64,000 bases of DNA from Halorarum salinum (GTDB taxonomy: Archaea; Halobacteriota; Halobacteria; Halobacteriales; Haloferacaceae): assembly GCF_013402875.1 (NCBI RefSeq), contig NZ_CP058579.1, positions 2,108,001 through 2,172,000 of the forward strand. The letters run 5' to 3'. The translations under genes were made by a program, and so were the position numbers. This document shows, piece by piece, positions 27,526-36,036 of this stretch. Each line of letters opens with the position of its first letter. Positions within the stretch are counted from its first letter, which is position 1. The notes under the pieces were generated by a model, which saw only the letters and a program-made list of their open reading frames with translations, ran no database searches and was not told where the DNA came from.

Positions 27526-28437
27526 ATGACGTCTGACAAGGACCACCGCCTGGACGACGATGGCCGCCCCCCGCCTGGCTCACCCGTCTTCGAGGCCATC
27601 CTGGAAAACGAACGGAACCGCCGCTACCTCGGCGAGCGCCTGGACGCCGCGGGCGACCGCATCGACACGGACCTCCTCGGGGACGTCGTCCGGCACGGTC
27701 CCGTCCTCGAAGCGCTGCTGGAAGAGCCGCTCGATCGCCGGGGGATCGAAGCACGACTCGACGTCTCGCGGGCGACGAGCCACCGCTACACGCAGTGGCT
27801 CGACGAGCAGGGATTCGTCGAGAAGGCCGATGGCCGGTTCCAGTTGACCTGGCGCGGCGAGGTCGTCGCGGAGGAGGTGCTCCGGTTCGAGGCGAACGTG
27901 CGGACCGCACACAGACTGACCCCGCTTCTCGATGCCATCTGTGAGGACCACCGGGAGTTCGTCGTCGAACCGTTCGTGGACGCGACGATCACCGTCGCCG
28001 AACTGGACGATCCCTACGGACCCGTCGAGCGGTTCCTCTCGCTCGTCGACGAGTCGGAGGCCTTCCGGGGGTTCAACACGACCCACATGGCTCCGCTGGT
28101 CCTCGGCGAGTTCCACCGGCGCGTGTTCGACGAAACCGACACTGAAATCATCCACCTGCCTGCCACCGTGAGGAAACTCTTCGAGACGTATCCCGAGCGC
28201 GCCCGGGAGGCGATCGATCGGGGGCACCTGGCGCTCCGGACGCGTGACGACCTGCCGTACGGCCTCGCCCTCTTCGACGAGCGCGTCGGAATCGGAGGGT
28301 ACGACGAGACCACCGGCCTCATGCAGGTGTTCGTCGATACGGACGCGCCGATCGGCCGCGAGTGGGCCGAGCGCGTCTACGCGTCGGTCAGGGCCGATTC
28401 CGAACCGCTCGGGGAGCGGAAGGATCTGATCCGGTAA
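27526..28437 (+). CDS. Helix-turn-helix transcriptional regulator
   Basis: A 303-residue cytosolic regulator. The N-terminal third carries a winged helix (about residues 50-100: LLEEPLDRRGIEARLDVSRA, HRYTQWLDEQGFVEKADGRF, LTWRGEVVAEEVLRFE). The long C-terminal domain (about 110-300) resembles the ligand- or signal-sensing domain of a common haloarchaeal regulator family (for example MQVFVDTDAPIGREWAERVY near the end). It is divergent from the FAD oxidoreductase, which is a likely target. I used the ATG at 27526 (MTSDKDHRL); a GTG nine bases upstream is also possible. Confidence 0.82.
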   Translation: MTSDKDHRLDDDGRPPPGSPVFEAILENERNRRYLGERLDAAGDRIDTDLLGDVVRHGPVLEALLEEPLDRRGIEARLDVSRATSHRYTQWLDEQGFVEKADGRFQLTWRGEVVAEEVLRFEANVRTAHRLTPLLDAICEDHREFVVEPFVDATITVAELDDPYGPVERFLSLVDESEAFRGFNTTHMAPLVLGEFHRRVFDETDTEIIHLPATVRKLFETYPERAREAIDRGHLALRTRDDLPYGLALFDERVGIGGYDETTGLMQVFVDTDAPIGREWAERVYASVRADSEPLGERKDLIR

Positions 28438-28462
28438 CTCGATCTCGGCGTGGCGGACTCGT

Positions 28463-28917
28463 TTGCGGACCGGGGGAGCCCGTGGCGAAGTCACTATTCG
28501 GGGGCTCGACCTCGGTACGAACCCGGAGGCGGAAGAACTCCGCCTCCGGGTCGACGCCGTCCGCCGACGCGGTATCGAGCAGACGACGCTCGGCGTCGCC
28601 GACACCCTTCAGCATGCCGAGGACGAGATGGATTCGCGGTCGGCGTTCGACTCGCTCCGGTTCTACTCCGAGGCCCTCCGATCTACGACGTCGGCGACGT
28701 ACACGAGCGGCTTCGTGACGTCGATCCGCCTCACGTTCGGTGGACGGTTGCTGGCCTGGTAGACGCCCTCGTCGACGTCCTCGAACGCGGACCCGTGTCC
28801 GTCGGGCGTGCTGCGATCCGGCCGCTCGGCGTGGAGGCGACGGGGACCCGGATTCGGGACGTCCACCGATCGGTCCTCGGAACGCGGCTCGCTCGCTATC
28901 CGACACGAGCGACGTAG
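28463..28917 (+). pseudogene. Frame-broken gene of unknown family
   Basis: Two consecutive reading frames look coding by codon composition. The first runs from about 28463 to 28680 and includes NPEAEELRLRVDAVRRRGIE and SAFDSLRFYSEALR; the second, one base offset, runs from about 28681 to the TAG at 28917 and includes IYDVGDVHERLRDVDPPHVR and WTVAGLVDALVDVLERGPVS. They read as one protein broken by a small indel near 28680. The family is not recognised. An assembly error is an alternative. No gene is evident from 28918 to 29032. Confidence 0.4.
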
Positions 28918-29032
28918 CGGAGGACGGTCGAACGCTCGGGAAGCGGACCCACTTGGCGGCCGTTTCGCGTTAGATCGCATCCGAAACCGGGGTTTCGGCG
29001 GATTCGGAGGGAACGATCCCCCCGATCGCCGA

Positions 29033-29413
29033 CTACGCGTCCGCGACGACGGCCCGTTCGAGCAGGTCGGCGTTCCGTTCGTTCGTCTTCCAGGCGACGT
29101 CGACGGCGTCGCCGAGGACGGGGACGCTCCCGGCACCGGCGTCGACGCCGACGTTGACGAGCATCCTGGCGAGCGTGCGGCGGTCGGCGCCGAGGCGGTA
29201 CGCCTCGACGACGACGAGCAGCGAGAGGGCCGCGGCGGCGAGGTCGCCGGCGACCGGAAGGAGTCCCAGGAGGGGGTCCAGACCGACGCGGACCCCGAGT
29301 CCGGGGACGCGGAGGGACGAGTCGAGAAGCTCCGCGAGCCGTCGGACGCGGTCGACCCGGCGCGCGACCGCGTCGGGGGGCCCGGCCGCGCCGGCGGCCC
29401 TCGATGCGGCCAC
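29033..29413 (-). CDS. DUF4112 family protein
   Basis: A 126-residue protein matching DUF4112: RRLAELLDSSLRVPGLG, VGLDPLLGLLPVAGDLAAAA, then VDAGAGSVPVLGDAVDVAWK and NERNADLLER. Two helical, membrane-associated segments flank the VPVLGD turn. Function unknown. It starts at GTG 29413, two bases after the stop of the UPF0058 gene, so the two are probably one transcript. Confidence 0.85.
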   Translation of the reverse strand: MAASRAAGAAGPPDAVARRVDRVRRLAELLDSSLRVPGLGVRVGLDPLLGLLPVAGDLAAAALSLLVVVEAYRLGADRRTLARMLVNVGVDAGAGSVPVLGDAVDVAWKTNERNADLLERAVVADA

Positions 29414-29415
29414 GG

Positions 29416-29694
29416 CTACAGCTTCGACTCGGCGTCGTCGGCGAGTTCCTCCATCCGCTTTCCGACGCGCCCGGCGTTGGAGAATTCGTCCTCGGTCATC
29501 GCCGAGGCGAGCGCGTTGCCGAGCACGAAGACGGCGTGTTTGTGCTCGCTCTTGGACTTGTGGACGTGGGACGGGTCGACGTCGAGCTGGTGGTACGGCT
29601 CGAACAGCTCCGACTGGACGTCCTCCCGGTCGTTGAAGTGCTCCATGATCGTCACCATCTGCTCGTGGAGTTCGAGGAGCTCGTCCTTGTGCAT
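29416..29694 (-). CDS. UPF0058 family protein
   Basis: A 92-residue helical, acidic protein of the archaeal UPF0058 family (MHKDELLELHEQMV, EPYHQLDVDPSHVHKSKSEH). Function unknown. A TATA-like element lies about 27 bases before the ATG. It is followed directly by the DUF4112 gene. Confidence 0.88.
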   Translation of the reverse strand: MHKDELLELHEQMVTIMEHFNDREDVQSELFEPYHQLDVDPSHVHKSKSEHKHAVFVLGNALASAMTEDEFSNAGRVGKRMEELADDAESKL

Positions 29695-29718
29695 GGACGC
29701 GCCTATGCGGCAAGCCGA

Positions 29719-29724
29719 TTTAAG
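29719..29724 (-). promoter_or_regulatory. TATA-like element of the UPF0058 gene
   Basis: TTAAAT on the minus strand, about 27 bases before the ATG at 29694, fitting a leaderless promoter. Confidence 0.6.
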
Positions 29725-29781
29725 GATTGTCCGGCAGGCGGTACCACGGCGACGGCAGCGGGCGTAGAAGGGGGTCCGCGG

Positions 29782-29997
29782 TCAGAAGACGTACTCGTCC
29801 TCGTGGCCCATCATCCCGTCGTCCTCGAACCCGGGCTCGGTGTCCTCGTCCTGCGGGCCGCTCGTCTTGTACGCCTTCATCCCGGTTGAGATGAGCTCCT
29901 CGATCGCCTCCTCGCGATTGACGAACTCGCCCTGTTCGACCATCTGGGCGATCTGCATCTCGAGGTGCTCCGGGATGGTGATCTCGACTTTGGGCAT
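29782..29997 (-). CDS. Ribbon-helix-helix (CopG-like) protein
   Basis: A 71-residue protein: PKVEITIPEHLEMQIAQMV forms the strand and first helix, FVNREEAIEELISTG the second helix of a CopG/Arc/MetJ-type ribbon-helix-helix DNA-binding domain. An acidic Asp/Glu/Met-rich tail follows, as in related small haloarchaeal regulators. Its targets are unknown. A strong TATA element precedes the ATG. Confidence 0.85.
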   Translation of the reverse strand: MPKVEITIPEHLEMQIAQMVEQGEFVNREEAIEELISTGMKAYKTSGPQDEDTEPGFEDDGMMGHEDEYVF

Positions 29998-30021
29998 CTA
30001 CCCGGTGCTAATCCCAGATGC

Positions 30022-30029
30022 TATTTAAA
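30022..30029 (-). promoter_or_regulatory. TATA box of the ribbon-helix-helix gene
   Basis: TTTAAATA on the minus strand, centred 28 bases before the ATG at 29997. One of the clearest TATA elements in the window. Confidence 0.72.
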
Positions 30030-30179
30030 ACCTACGGGGGTGTTTTCCGGCCGCACAATCGACGTTTCCGACGGGCGAGGGTACGGTTCGCCGTCGGAAA
30101 TAGAAGTTGTCCGTTCCGTTCGTTCGCCGCTTCGGGTCCGAGTCGATACCCTTTGGTGAACGCGACCCCTGCGTCCGGT

Positions 30180-30773
30180 ATGGTCACGGACGTTACCGGC
30201 CTCCACGAGGAGTACGACGGCGACCGCCTCCCGCCGGGCCAGCGGAGGACGGAACGCTTCCCCGTGCTCTCGAAGTCCGGAACGCCCGACTGGAACCCCT
30301 CGACCTGGGAGTTCGAGGCGTGGGGCGCCGTCGAGGAGCCGCCGTCGCTCTCGTTCGAGGAGTTCACCGACCTCCCGAGCGAGACCCAGCGGCAGGACTT
30401 CCACTGCGTCACGGGGTGGTCGAAGTTCGACTGCGAGTTCACGGGCGTCACCTTCCCGACCGTCGCCGACCTGGCCGGCGTCGAGGACGACGCGACCCAC
30501 GTGCTGTTCCACGCGCTCGACGGCTACACCACCGACATCCCGCTGGCCGACTGCATGCGCAGGGAGGTGCTGTTCGCGTACGAGTACGACGGCGAGCCGC
30601 TCCCCGAGGACCACGGCGGCCCCCTCCGCGTCGTCACCCCCCACAGGTACGCCTACAAGGGTGCCAAGTGGGTGACCGGGGTCGAGTTCCTCACCGACCC
30701 CGAGCGGGGCTACTGGGAGAAGCGGGGCTACTCGGACTCCGCGAACCCGTGGAACGAGGAGCGGTACAGCTAG
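30180..30773 (+). CDS. Sulfite-oxidase-like molybdopterin protein
   Basis: A 197-residue single-domain protein of the oxidoreductase molybdopterin-binding family (SUOX/MsrP fold). The Mo-ligating Cys is probably Cys76 in DFHCVTGWS; Cys85 (FDCEFTGV) follows. Other conserved parts are HALDGYTTDIPL and YAYKGAKWV. There is no signal peptide, no heme domain and no dimerisation domain, so it is a minimal cytosolic form. Substrate unknown; MsrP-like sulfoxide reduction or sulfite oxidation are options. I chose the ATG giving MVTDVTGLHEEY. The isochorismate synthase gene follows on the same strand after 106 bases. Confidence 0.85.
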   Translation: MVTDVTGLHEEYDGDRLPPGQRRTERFPVLSKSGTPDWNPSTWEFEAWGAVEEPPSLSFEEFTDLPSETQRQDFHCVTGWSKFDCEFTGVTFPTVADLAGVEDDATHVLFHALDGYTTDIPLADCMRREVLFAYEYDGEPLPEDHGGPLRVVTPHRYAYKGAKWVTGVEFLTDPERGYWEKRGYSDSANPWNEERYS

Positions 30774-30879
30774 CGCACGGGTCCCGGACCGGCGCCCGGG
30801 TCGGGACCGGGAACCGACCCCGGCCGAACGACGACCGCCAACCAGAGAGGTCAAAACCCGCCCCCCCGAATCCCCGCCG

Positions 30880-32232
30880 ATGACCCCTCCCGAGCGCGAG
30901 GCGCTGGCGTCGGCGCGACCCGCCGCCGACGCGGCGCTCGTCAGCCGGAGCCGCGAGGTCTCCGACGTCTCCTTCCGCGCGTTCCTCGCGGCCCGGGACC
31001 CTCCACGAGTCCACTGGGCCTCGCCGGGCGGGCTGGAACTCGTCGCCGGCGGCGCCGCGACCCGGGTCGCGGCGGGGGGCCCGGACCGATTCGCGTCGCT
31101 CCGCACCGACGCCGCGGCCGTCTTCGAGGGGGCCGACCACGCGGGGCCTCCCGGGGCGCGTCCGCGGATGCTCGGCGGCCTCTCGTTCGAACCGGACCAC
31201 GAGCCGGGGGGCTCCTGGGGGAGCTTCCCCGCGGCCCTGTTCGTCCTCCCGGCGGTCCAGCTCACCCGGACCGACGACGGGACCTGGCTCACGGTCGCGC
31301 GGTACGACGGGGACGCGACGCCGGCCGCGGTGGAGGCGGCGCTCGACGACGCGGCTGCCGCGCTGGAGTCGCTCCCGATGATGCGCCCGAGCGGCGGGAA
31401 CCCGGGCGTCCGGGGGACGCGCTGGCGGACGCCCAAGGACGAGTGGACCGACCAGGTCGAGGACGTGATCGAGCGAATCCGGGCGGGGGGGCTCTCGAAG
31501 GCGGTCCTCGCGACCGCGCTGGACGTCGACCTGGCGACGGAAGCCGACGTCCCCGACGTGCTCGAACGCCTTCGACGGACGTACCCGGAGTGCTACCGCT
31601 TCCTCGTCCAGCCGATCGGCGGCGACGCGTTCGTCGGCGCCCCGCCCGAACGGCTGGTGAAGCGCTCGGGGGACGCCGTTCGGACCGAGGCGCTCGCGGG
31701 GTCGATGCCGCGGGGGGACGCGCCGGAGGCGGACGCGTCCCACGCCCGGTCGCTGCTGGAGAGCGCGAAGATCCGCCACGAGCAGGGACTCGTCGCGGAC
31801 ACGATCGCCGCGCAGCTCTCGGCGTTCGGGGCGGTCCGCGAGGGCGAGCGGGGCGTCAGGAAGCTGACCAACATCCAGCACCTCCACACGCCCATCGAGG
31901 CCACCCTCGAGGACGACGTGCACGTCCTGACGCTCGTGGAGGCGCTCCACCCGACGCCCGCCGTCGGCGGCCTCCCGCTCGCGGAGGCGCTGGCGACCAT
32001 CCGCGGGACCGAGTCGTTCGACCGCGGCTGGTACGCCTCGCCGGTCGGCTGGTTCGACGCGGACGGCGACGGCGAGTTCGCCGTCGGCATCCGCTCGGGC
32101 GTGGTCGGCGGGACCCACGCGACGCTGTTCGCCGGCAACGGCATCGTCGGCGACAGCGACCCCGACGACGAGTGGGAGGAGCTCCAGCCGAAGGTACGGC
32201 CGCTCATGGACGAACTGGCGTCGGACGAGTGA
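30880..32232 (+). CDS. menF: Isochorismate synthase
   Basis: A 450-residue chorismate-binding enzyme that converts chorismate to isochorismate, the entry to menaquinone synthesis. Features are the SKAVLATALDVDL segment, RTEALAGSMPRG, ESAKIRHEQGLV, NIQHLHTPIEATL and GWYASPVGWFDADGDGEF with Mg-binding acidic residues. The Lys in GLSKAV and the Glu near HEQG are the expected acid/base pair. menF rather than entC is chosen because menD, menB, menC and menA are nearby. Its TGA stop overlaps, by GTGA, the start of a beta-helix fragment. Confidence 0.9.
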   Translation: MTPPEREALASARPAADAALVSRSREVSDVSFRAFLAARDPPRVHWASPGGLELVAGGAATRVAAGGPDRFASLRTDAAAVFEGADHAGPPGARPRMLGGLSFEPDHEPGGSWGSFPAALFVLPAVQLTRTDDGTWLTVARYDGDATPAAVEAALDDAAAALESLPMMRPSGGNPGVRGTRWRTPKDEWTDQVEDVIERIRAGGLSKAVLATALDVDLATEADVPDVLERLRRTYPECYRFLVQPIGGDAFVGAPPERLVKRSGDAVRTEALAGSMPRGDAPEADASHARSLLESAKIRHEQGLVADTIAAQLSAFGAVREGERGVRKLTNIQHLHTPIEATLEDDVHVLTLVEALHPTPAVGGLPLAEALATIRGTESFDRGWYASPVGWFDADGDGEFAVGIRSGVVGGTHATLFAGNGIVGDSDPDDEWEELQPKVRPLMDELASDE

Positions 32233-32843
32233 ACTGTATCGACGTCGTGCTGGCGTCGAACGTGACCGGCGAGGACAACACACTCGCCAACCCAGGCGAG
32301 GCGCCGGACGAGTCCATCAACCTCGACGACGCGGGTGACGTCACCGTCCGGAACAACGCGATCACGGGCGCGAACGCCGGAATCGCGATCGAGAACCGCG
32401 CGGAGGGGAACTCGATCGTCGACAATCGGGTGACCGACAGCGAGGTCGGCGTCGGCATCGAGGACGGTTCGGTGAACAACGCCGTCGAGGGGAACGTCCT
32501 CGCGAACAACGGGAACGGCGTCGAGGTCTCCCTCGTCGACTCGTACGGCGACGGGACGAACTACGTCCGCGGGAACGACGTCGTGAACGACACGAACGGC
32601 CTCCTCGTCGAGGCGACGGACCAGCCGCTCGTCGTCGAATCCAACGACGTCCGGGACAACGAGAACGGCGTCCACGTCCGGAGGTCCGGCGTCTGTTCGC
32701 CCGGCGCCGAGGGCGCCGAACTCGTCTCGGTCCACGACGACGTCCTCGCGGAGAACGCGGCGTACGGCGTGCTGAACGGGAACCAGAACGCCCTGAACGC
32801 CCCGGGGAACTACTGGGGCGCGAGCGACGGGACGGCGTCGTAG
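32229..32843 (+). pseudogene. Right-handed beta-helix (NosD-like) fragment
   Basis: A 204-residue frame from a GTG overlapping the menF stop. It consists of 22-24-residue parallel beta-helix turns (VTVRNNAITGANAGIAIENR, NSIVDNRVTDSEVGVGIED, NVLANNGNGVEVS, NDVRDNENGVHVR), ending NALNAPGNYWGASDGTAS. Such NosD/PbH1 repeats are normally in exported proteins of 300-1000 residues, but here there is no signal peptide and the repeat starts immediately. It is most likely the C-terminal remnant of a truncated secreted gene, now riding behind menF. It could still be translated by coupling. Confidence 0.65.
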
Positions 32844-32896
32844 CCGGCGGCGTCCCCGACCGGGACGGTGAAGTGCCGGGGGTACCCAGCGGCCCC

Positions 32897-34570
32897 ATGG
32901 ACCTGGAGACGGCGGGGATGCGCGCGGCGGTCGTCGTCGCCGCGCTCGTCGCCCTGCTCGCCGTCGTGCTCCTCGAACGAGCGCGGGGGGACGGCGAGGG
33001 CGTCGGCGACGTCCTCCGGCGGCGGTTCGTCCTCGGCGTCCCGTGGGGGACGCTGACGACGGTCGCGGTCGTCCTGGCGGTGTACCTGCACGTCCAGGGC
33101 GGGCTGACCCACTGGTACGCGCCGGTCACGCTCCCCTTCTACGCCTGGACGTACCTCGAACCGCTCGGGATGCTGTTCGCGGGGCTGGCACACGGCGGCC
33201 CCGGGCACCTCCTCGGGAACCTCGTGGGGACGCTCGTGCTCGCACCCCTGGCCGAGTTCGCGTTCGGCCACTTCGCCGCCCGACGCGGCGAGTCCACGTT
33301 CGGGTCACGGCGGCGGAACCCGTACGTCCGGGCGTTCGTCCTCTTCCCGGCCGCCGCCGTCGGAGTCGCGGTCCTCACCGCGCTGTTCTCGCTCGGGCCG
33401 GTCATCGGCTTCTCCGGGGTCGTCTTCGCGTTCGCGGGCGCCGCGCTCGTCTACTACCCGCTCGCGACCGTCGTCGCGCTCGCGGGCGCCCGCGTGCTGA
33501 ACCTGACCTATCAGGTGCTTCGCCAGCCGGTCGTCCAGGCCTCGGGCCGGCCGTCGTACGTCACCCCCTGGTGGGCCGACATCGCCGTCCAGGGCCACGC
33601 GTTCGGCCTGCTCGTGGGCGTCCTGCTCGCCGCCGGGCTGGCGGCGCGGCGGGGCGACTCGCTCCCGCGGCCACGTCGCCTGCTGCTCGGGACGCTGCTG
33701 TTCGGCGTCGCCCAGTCGCTCTGGGCGGTGTACTGGTACCGCGGCGGGGAGTCGTACGTGCTGTACCGGGCCGTGGGGCTCGCGCTCGTCGTCCTCCTCG
33801 GCGTCCTGGTGGCGACGCTCGCGGTCGGGGAGCGGCGGACGCTCCGCGTCGGGAGCGTCCGCGAGTTCCTCGCCACGCTCACGCCGCGGAACGCCGCCGT
33901 CGTCTGCCTGCTCGTCGTCCTCGCGGCGATCGCCGGCCCCGCCATCCCGGTGAACCTGAACGCCGTCGACGACGAACCGCTCCCGGGCGACCCCGTGGAG
34001 GTCCGGGGCTACAGCGTGACCTACGCCGAGGACGTCCGGAACGGGATGGTGTCGATCGTCGACGTGGAGGCGTTCGGCGAGACGACGAACGTGACGACCT
34101 CGGGGGTCGTCGTCCGGAACCCGGACCGGGGGGTGTGGACGACCGCGACCACGAAGGGGAGACTCGCGTTCGCCGGCCGGTCGACCGTCGTGGTCGGCGG
34201 CGTCGGCTGGCGCGACACCGTCACCGCGGTCCGCGAGGGGTACGAGACGGTCGGCGGGGACGCGGCCTACCGGGTCACCCTCCGTCACGACGGCGACGAG
34301 CGCGTGGCCTACACCTCCCCCGCGGCGACCGCGGAACCGCGACTCGGCGGTCGGAACGTCTCCGTGAAGCCGACCGAGGAGGAGTTCCTGCTGGTCGTGA
34401 CGCGGGGCAACGAGACGGCCGAGGTGTCCGTTCCGGGCGAGAACGAGACCGCGACCGCCGGCGGCCTCGCGTTCGTCAGGGACGGACGGGCGGTGATCGC
34501 GGTGACGGACGGGAACGAGACGCGGGTCAGAGTCGCGAACAGGGAGACGTACGACGGGCGCCGCGGCTGA
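32897..34570 (+). CDS. Rhomboid intramembrane protease with C-terminal ectodomain
   Basis: A 557-residue protein. The rhomboid core has His104/Asn108 (HLLGN), the catalytic Ser173 (IGFSGVVFAF) and the catalytic His234 (VQGHAFGLLVG) within six or seven membrane helices. After a further helix (about 330-350) a ~200-residue Thr/Val-rich domain follows (from about 355), probably on the outside, with several N-x-T sites. Rhomboids cleave membrane helices; the extra domain may select substrates. I chose the ATG giving MDLETAGMRA. The gene stands alone, 53 bases after the beta-helix fragment. Confidence 0.87.
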   Translation: MDLETAGMRAAVVVAALVALLAVVLLERARGDGEGVGDVLRRRFVLGVPWGTLTTVAVVLAVYLHVQGGLTHWYAPVTLPFYAWTYLEPLGMLFAGLAHGGPGHLLGNLVGTLVLAPLAEFAFGHFAARRGESTFGSRRRNPYVRAFVLFPAAAVGVAVLTALFSLGPVIGFSGVVFAFAGAALVYYPLATVVALAGARVLNLTYQVLRQPVVQASGRPSYVTPWWADIAVQGHAFGLLVGVLLAAGLAARRGDSLPRPRRLLLGTLLFGVAQSLWAVYWYRGGESYVLYRAVGLALVVLLGVLVATLAVGERRTLRVGSVREFLATLTPRNAAVVCLLVVLAAIAGPAIPVNLNAVDDEPLPGDPVEVRGYSVTYAEDVRNGMVSIVDVEAFGETTNVTTSGVVVRNPDRGVWTTATTKGRLAFAGRSTVVVGGVGWRDTVTAVREGYETVGGDAAYRVTLRHDGDERVAYTSPAATAEPRLGGRNVSVKPTEEEFLLVVTRGNETAEVSVPGENETATAGGLAFVRDGRAVIAVTDGNETRVRVANRETYDGRRG

Positions 34571-34627
34571 CCGGGCGGCGAAGGCCGAGCACGAACCGGC
34601 TGAAGCGCCCGACGGGGCGGCGACCGT

Positions 34628-35332
34628 CTACCGCCACTCGATCCGGAAGACCTCGGCGTCGAGTTCGCGCCGCTCGTCCGTGTGGTGGTCGAACCGGTGG
34701 TCGAGGTGGAACGTCGCGCGGAAGGCTTCGGTGACCTCGCCGCCGGCGTCGGCGGCGAACGACTCGACGAACGCCTCGCTGCCGGCGTTGTGCAGCGAGT
34801 AGGAGACGTCCGCGAACGAGGAGACCGCCTCGAGGAAGCGACGGTCGGCGTGTTCGTTGCCCGACTGGGCCCCGAACGGCGGGTTCATGAGCACGGTGAC
34901 GGGGGCCGGCGCGGGAGCAGAATCGTGATCCGCGTCGGCGTCGCCGTTCGTGTCGTCGTCGCTGCCCTCGTTCGCATCCGCACCGGCGTCGTCGAAACAG
35001 AGGGGCGTTCGGGTCGCGTCGGCGTGAACCCAGTGGACGGGCGTCCGCGCGCCGACGCGCCGTTCGTTGGCGCGGGCGACCGCGAGCGCGTCCGGGTCGA
35101 GTTCGACCCCGACGACGCGCCCGGCCCCGCGGAGCGCGGCGCCGAGCGCGAACATGCCGGTCCCGGCGCCGAGATCGACCACCGTGTGGCCGGCGAGGTC
35201 CCCCCGGAGGTCGGCCAGGTGGACCACGTGGGCGGCGACGTCCGGCGGCGTGGGGTACTGCTCGAGCGCCGCGGTCGGATCGGTGAACCCGGCGACGACG
35301 GCGAGTTGTCCCTCGAGTGCCCGCTTACTCAC
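34628..35332 (-). CDS. METTL5-like N6-adenine methyltransferase
   Basis: A 234-residue SAM methyltransferase: QYPTPPDVAAHVVHLA, the SAM-binding VVDLGAGTGMFALGA, GVELDPDAL and the catalytic MNPPFGAQ, typical of N6-adenine enzymes that modify rRNA or other RNA in archaea and METTL5 in eukaryotes. A highly acidic insertion (about residues 123-148) precedes the catalytic motif. The GTG start overlaps the stop of the upstream gene by eight bases (GTGAGTAA), showing translational coupling. Confidence 0.88.
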   Translation of the reverse strand: MSKRALEGQLAVVAGFTDPTAALEQYPTPPDVAAHVVHLADLRGDLAGHTVVDLGAGTGMFALGAALRGAGRVVGVELDPDALAVARANERRVGARTPVHWVHADATRTPLCFDDAGADANEGSDDDTNGDADADHDSAPAPAPVTVLMNPPFGAQSGNEHADRRFLEAVSSFADVSYSLHNAGSEAFVESFAADAGGEVTEAFRATFHLDHRFDHHTDERRELDAEVFRIEWR

Positions 35333-35729
35333 GGTCGAGGGAGACGGGCCCCTCCACCGTGAGCGTGACGCCTTCCCGCTCGGCCCGTTCGGCCAGCGCG
35401 GCGAGTGCCGGTTCGACCTTCGTCGGGTCGGCGACCGGCTCCGCCCGGACCGTAACCCGGCCGACGCCCAGGAACGAGGCCGCACGCACCAGTCCGCGGA
35501 GCCTGTCGCACTCCGCCTGCGTCTCGATGGAGCAGTTCTCGGAGAAACACGCCTCGACGCCCAGTCCGGCGGGGAGGTAGCCGGCCTCGGACAGGTCCGC
35601 CTTCAGGTCGCGGAGGTACTCGGGCGCGGTCGACTCCAGCGCCGCCGCCTCCAGCGTCACCGGTTCGACGTCCGCCGGTTCGCTCGCCGCAACCGCCCGC
35701 TCCACGCTCGGCTTCGCGCTCGTACTCAT
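35325..35729 (-). CDS. Conserved haloarchaeal protein coupled to the METTL5-like gene
   Basis: A 134-residue protein (TLEAAALESTAPEYLRDLKADL; ACFSENCSIETQAECDRLRG). The Cys pattern CFSENC...C suggests a metal site. I do not recognise a characterised family, but similar proteins appear beside this methyltransferase gene in haloarchaea. A strong TATA element lies 27 bases before the ATG, and the stop overlaps the methyltransferase start, so the pair is one operon. Confidence 0.75.
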   Translation of the reverse strand: MSTSAKPSVERAVAASEPADVEPVTLEAAALESTAPEYLRDLKADLSEAGYLPAGLGVEACFSENCSIETQAECDRLRGLVRAASFLGVGRVTVRAEPVADPTKVEPALAALAERAEREGVTLTVEGPVSLDRE

Positions 35730-35750
35730 GTCGAAGGCACATACAGCTTG

Positions 35751-35760
35751 ATAATACAAA
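35751..35760 (-). promoter_or_regulatory. TATA element of the 35729 gene
   Basis: TTTGTATTAT on the minus strand, about 27 bases before the ATG at 35729. An AT-rich island fitting a leaderless promoter for the operon with the METTL5-like gene. Confidence 0.68.
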
Positions 35761-36005
35761 AGAGTTCGTAAATGCACGATAGTAATCAAACGTGGGGACG
35801 TTCGCGCCGAAAGCGTCAGGTGCGGTCGCCCCCTCCTGGACGACGGACCGGGTCGTTCCGACGTCGAACGGCCGTACGAAGCGTCAGACGCGCCGCTTGC
35901 GGTCGGAGGACATGCCTGTCGGTTCCCCCCGTGGCCGGGATCGCCGGTCTGCGCCCGAACGGCCGAACGTGGGGCCGAAATCGGGGGCGAACGGGCGGCC
36001 CAACA

Positions 36006-36013
36006 TTTATATA
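36006..36013 (+). promoter_or_regulatory. TATA box of the TFB gene
   Basis: TTTATATA centred 27 bases before the ATG at 36037, preceded by a CAACA flank where a BRE would sit. A near-ideal archaeal promoter in a GC-rich setting; the transcript should be leaderless. Confidence 0.8.
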
Positions 36014-36036
36014 CCATCGTCACCACAAGCCTTATA

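Larger units (their letters stand above)
35730..36036. other. Divergent promoter region before TFB
   Basis: A 307-base gap holding the two promoters listed separately. The central part is GC-rich with no gene, repeat or RNA recognised. Confidence 0.6.
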
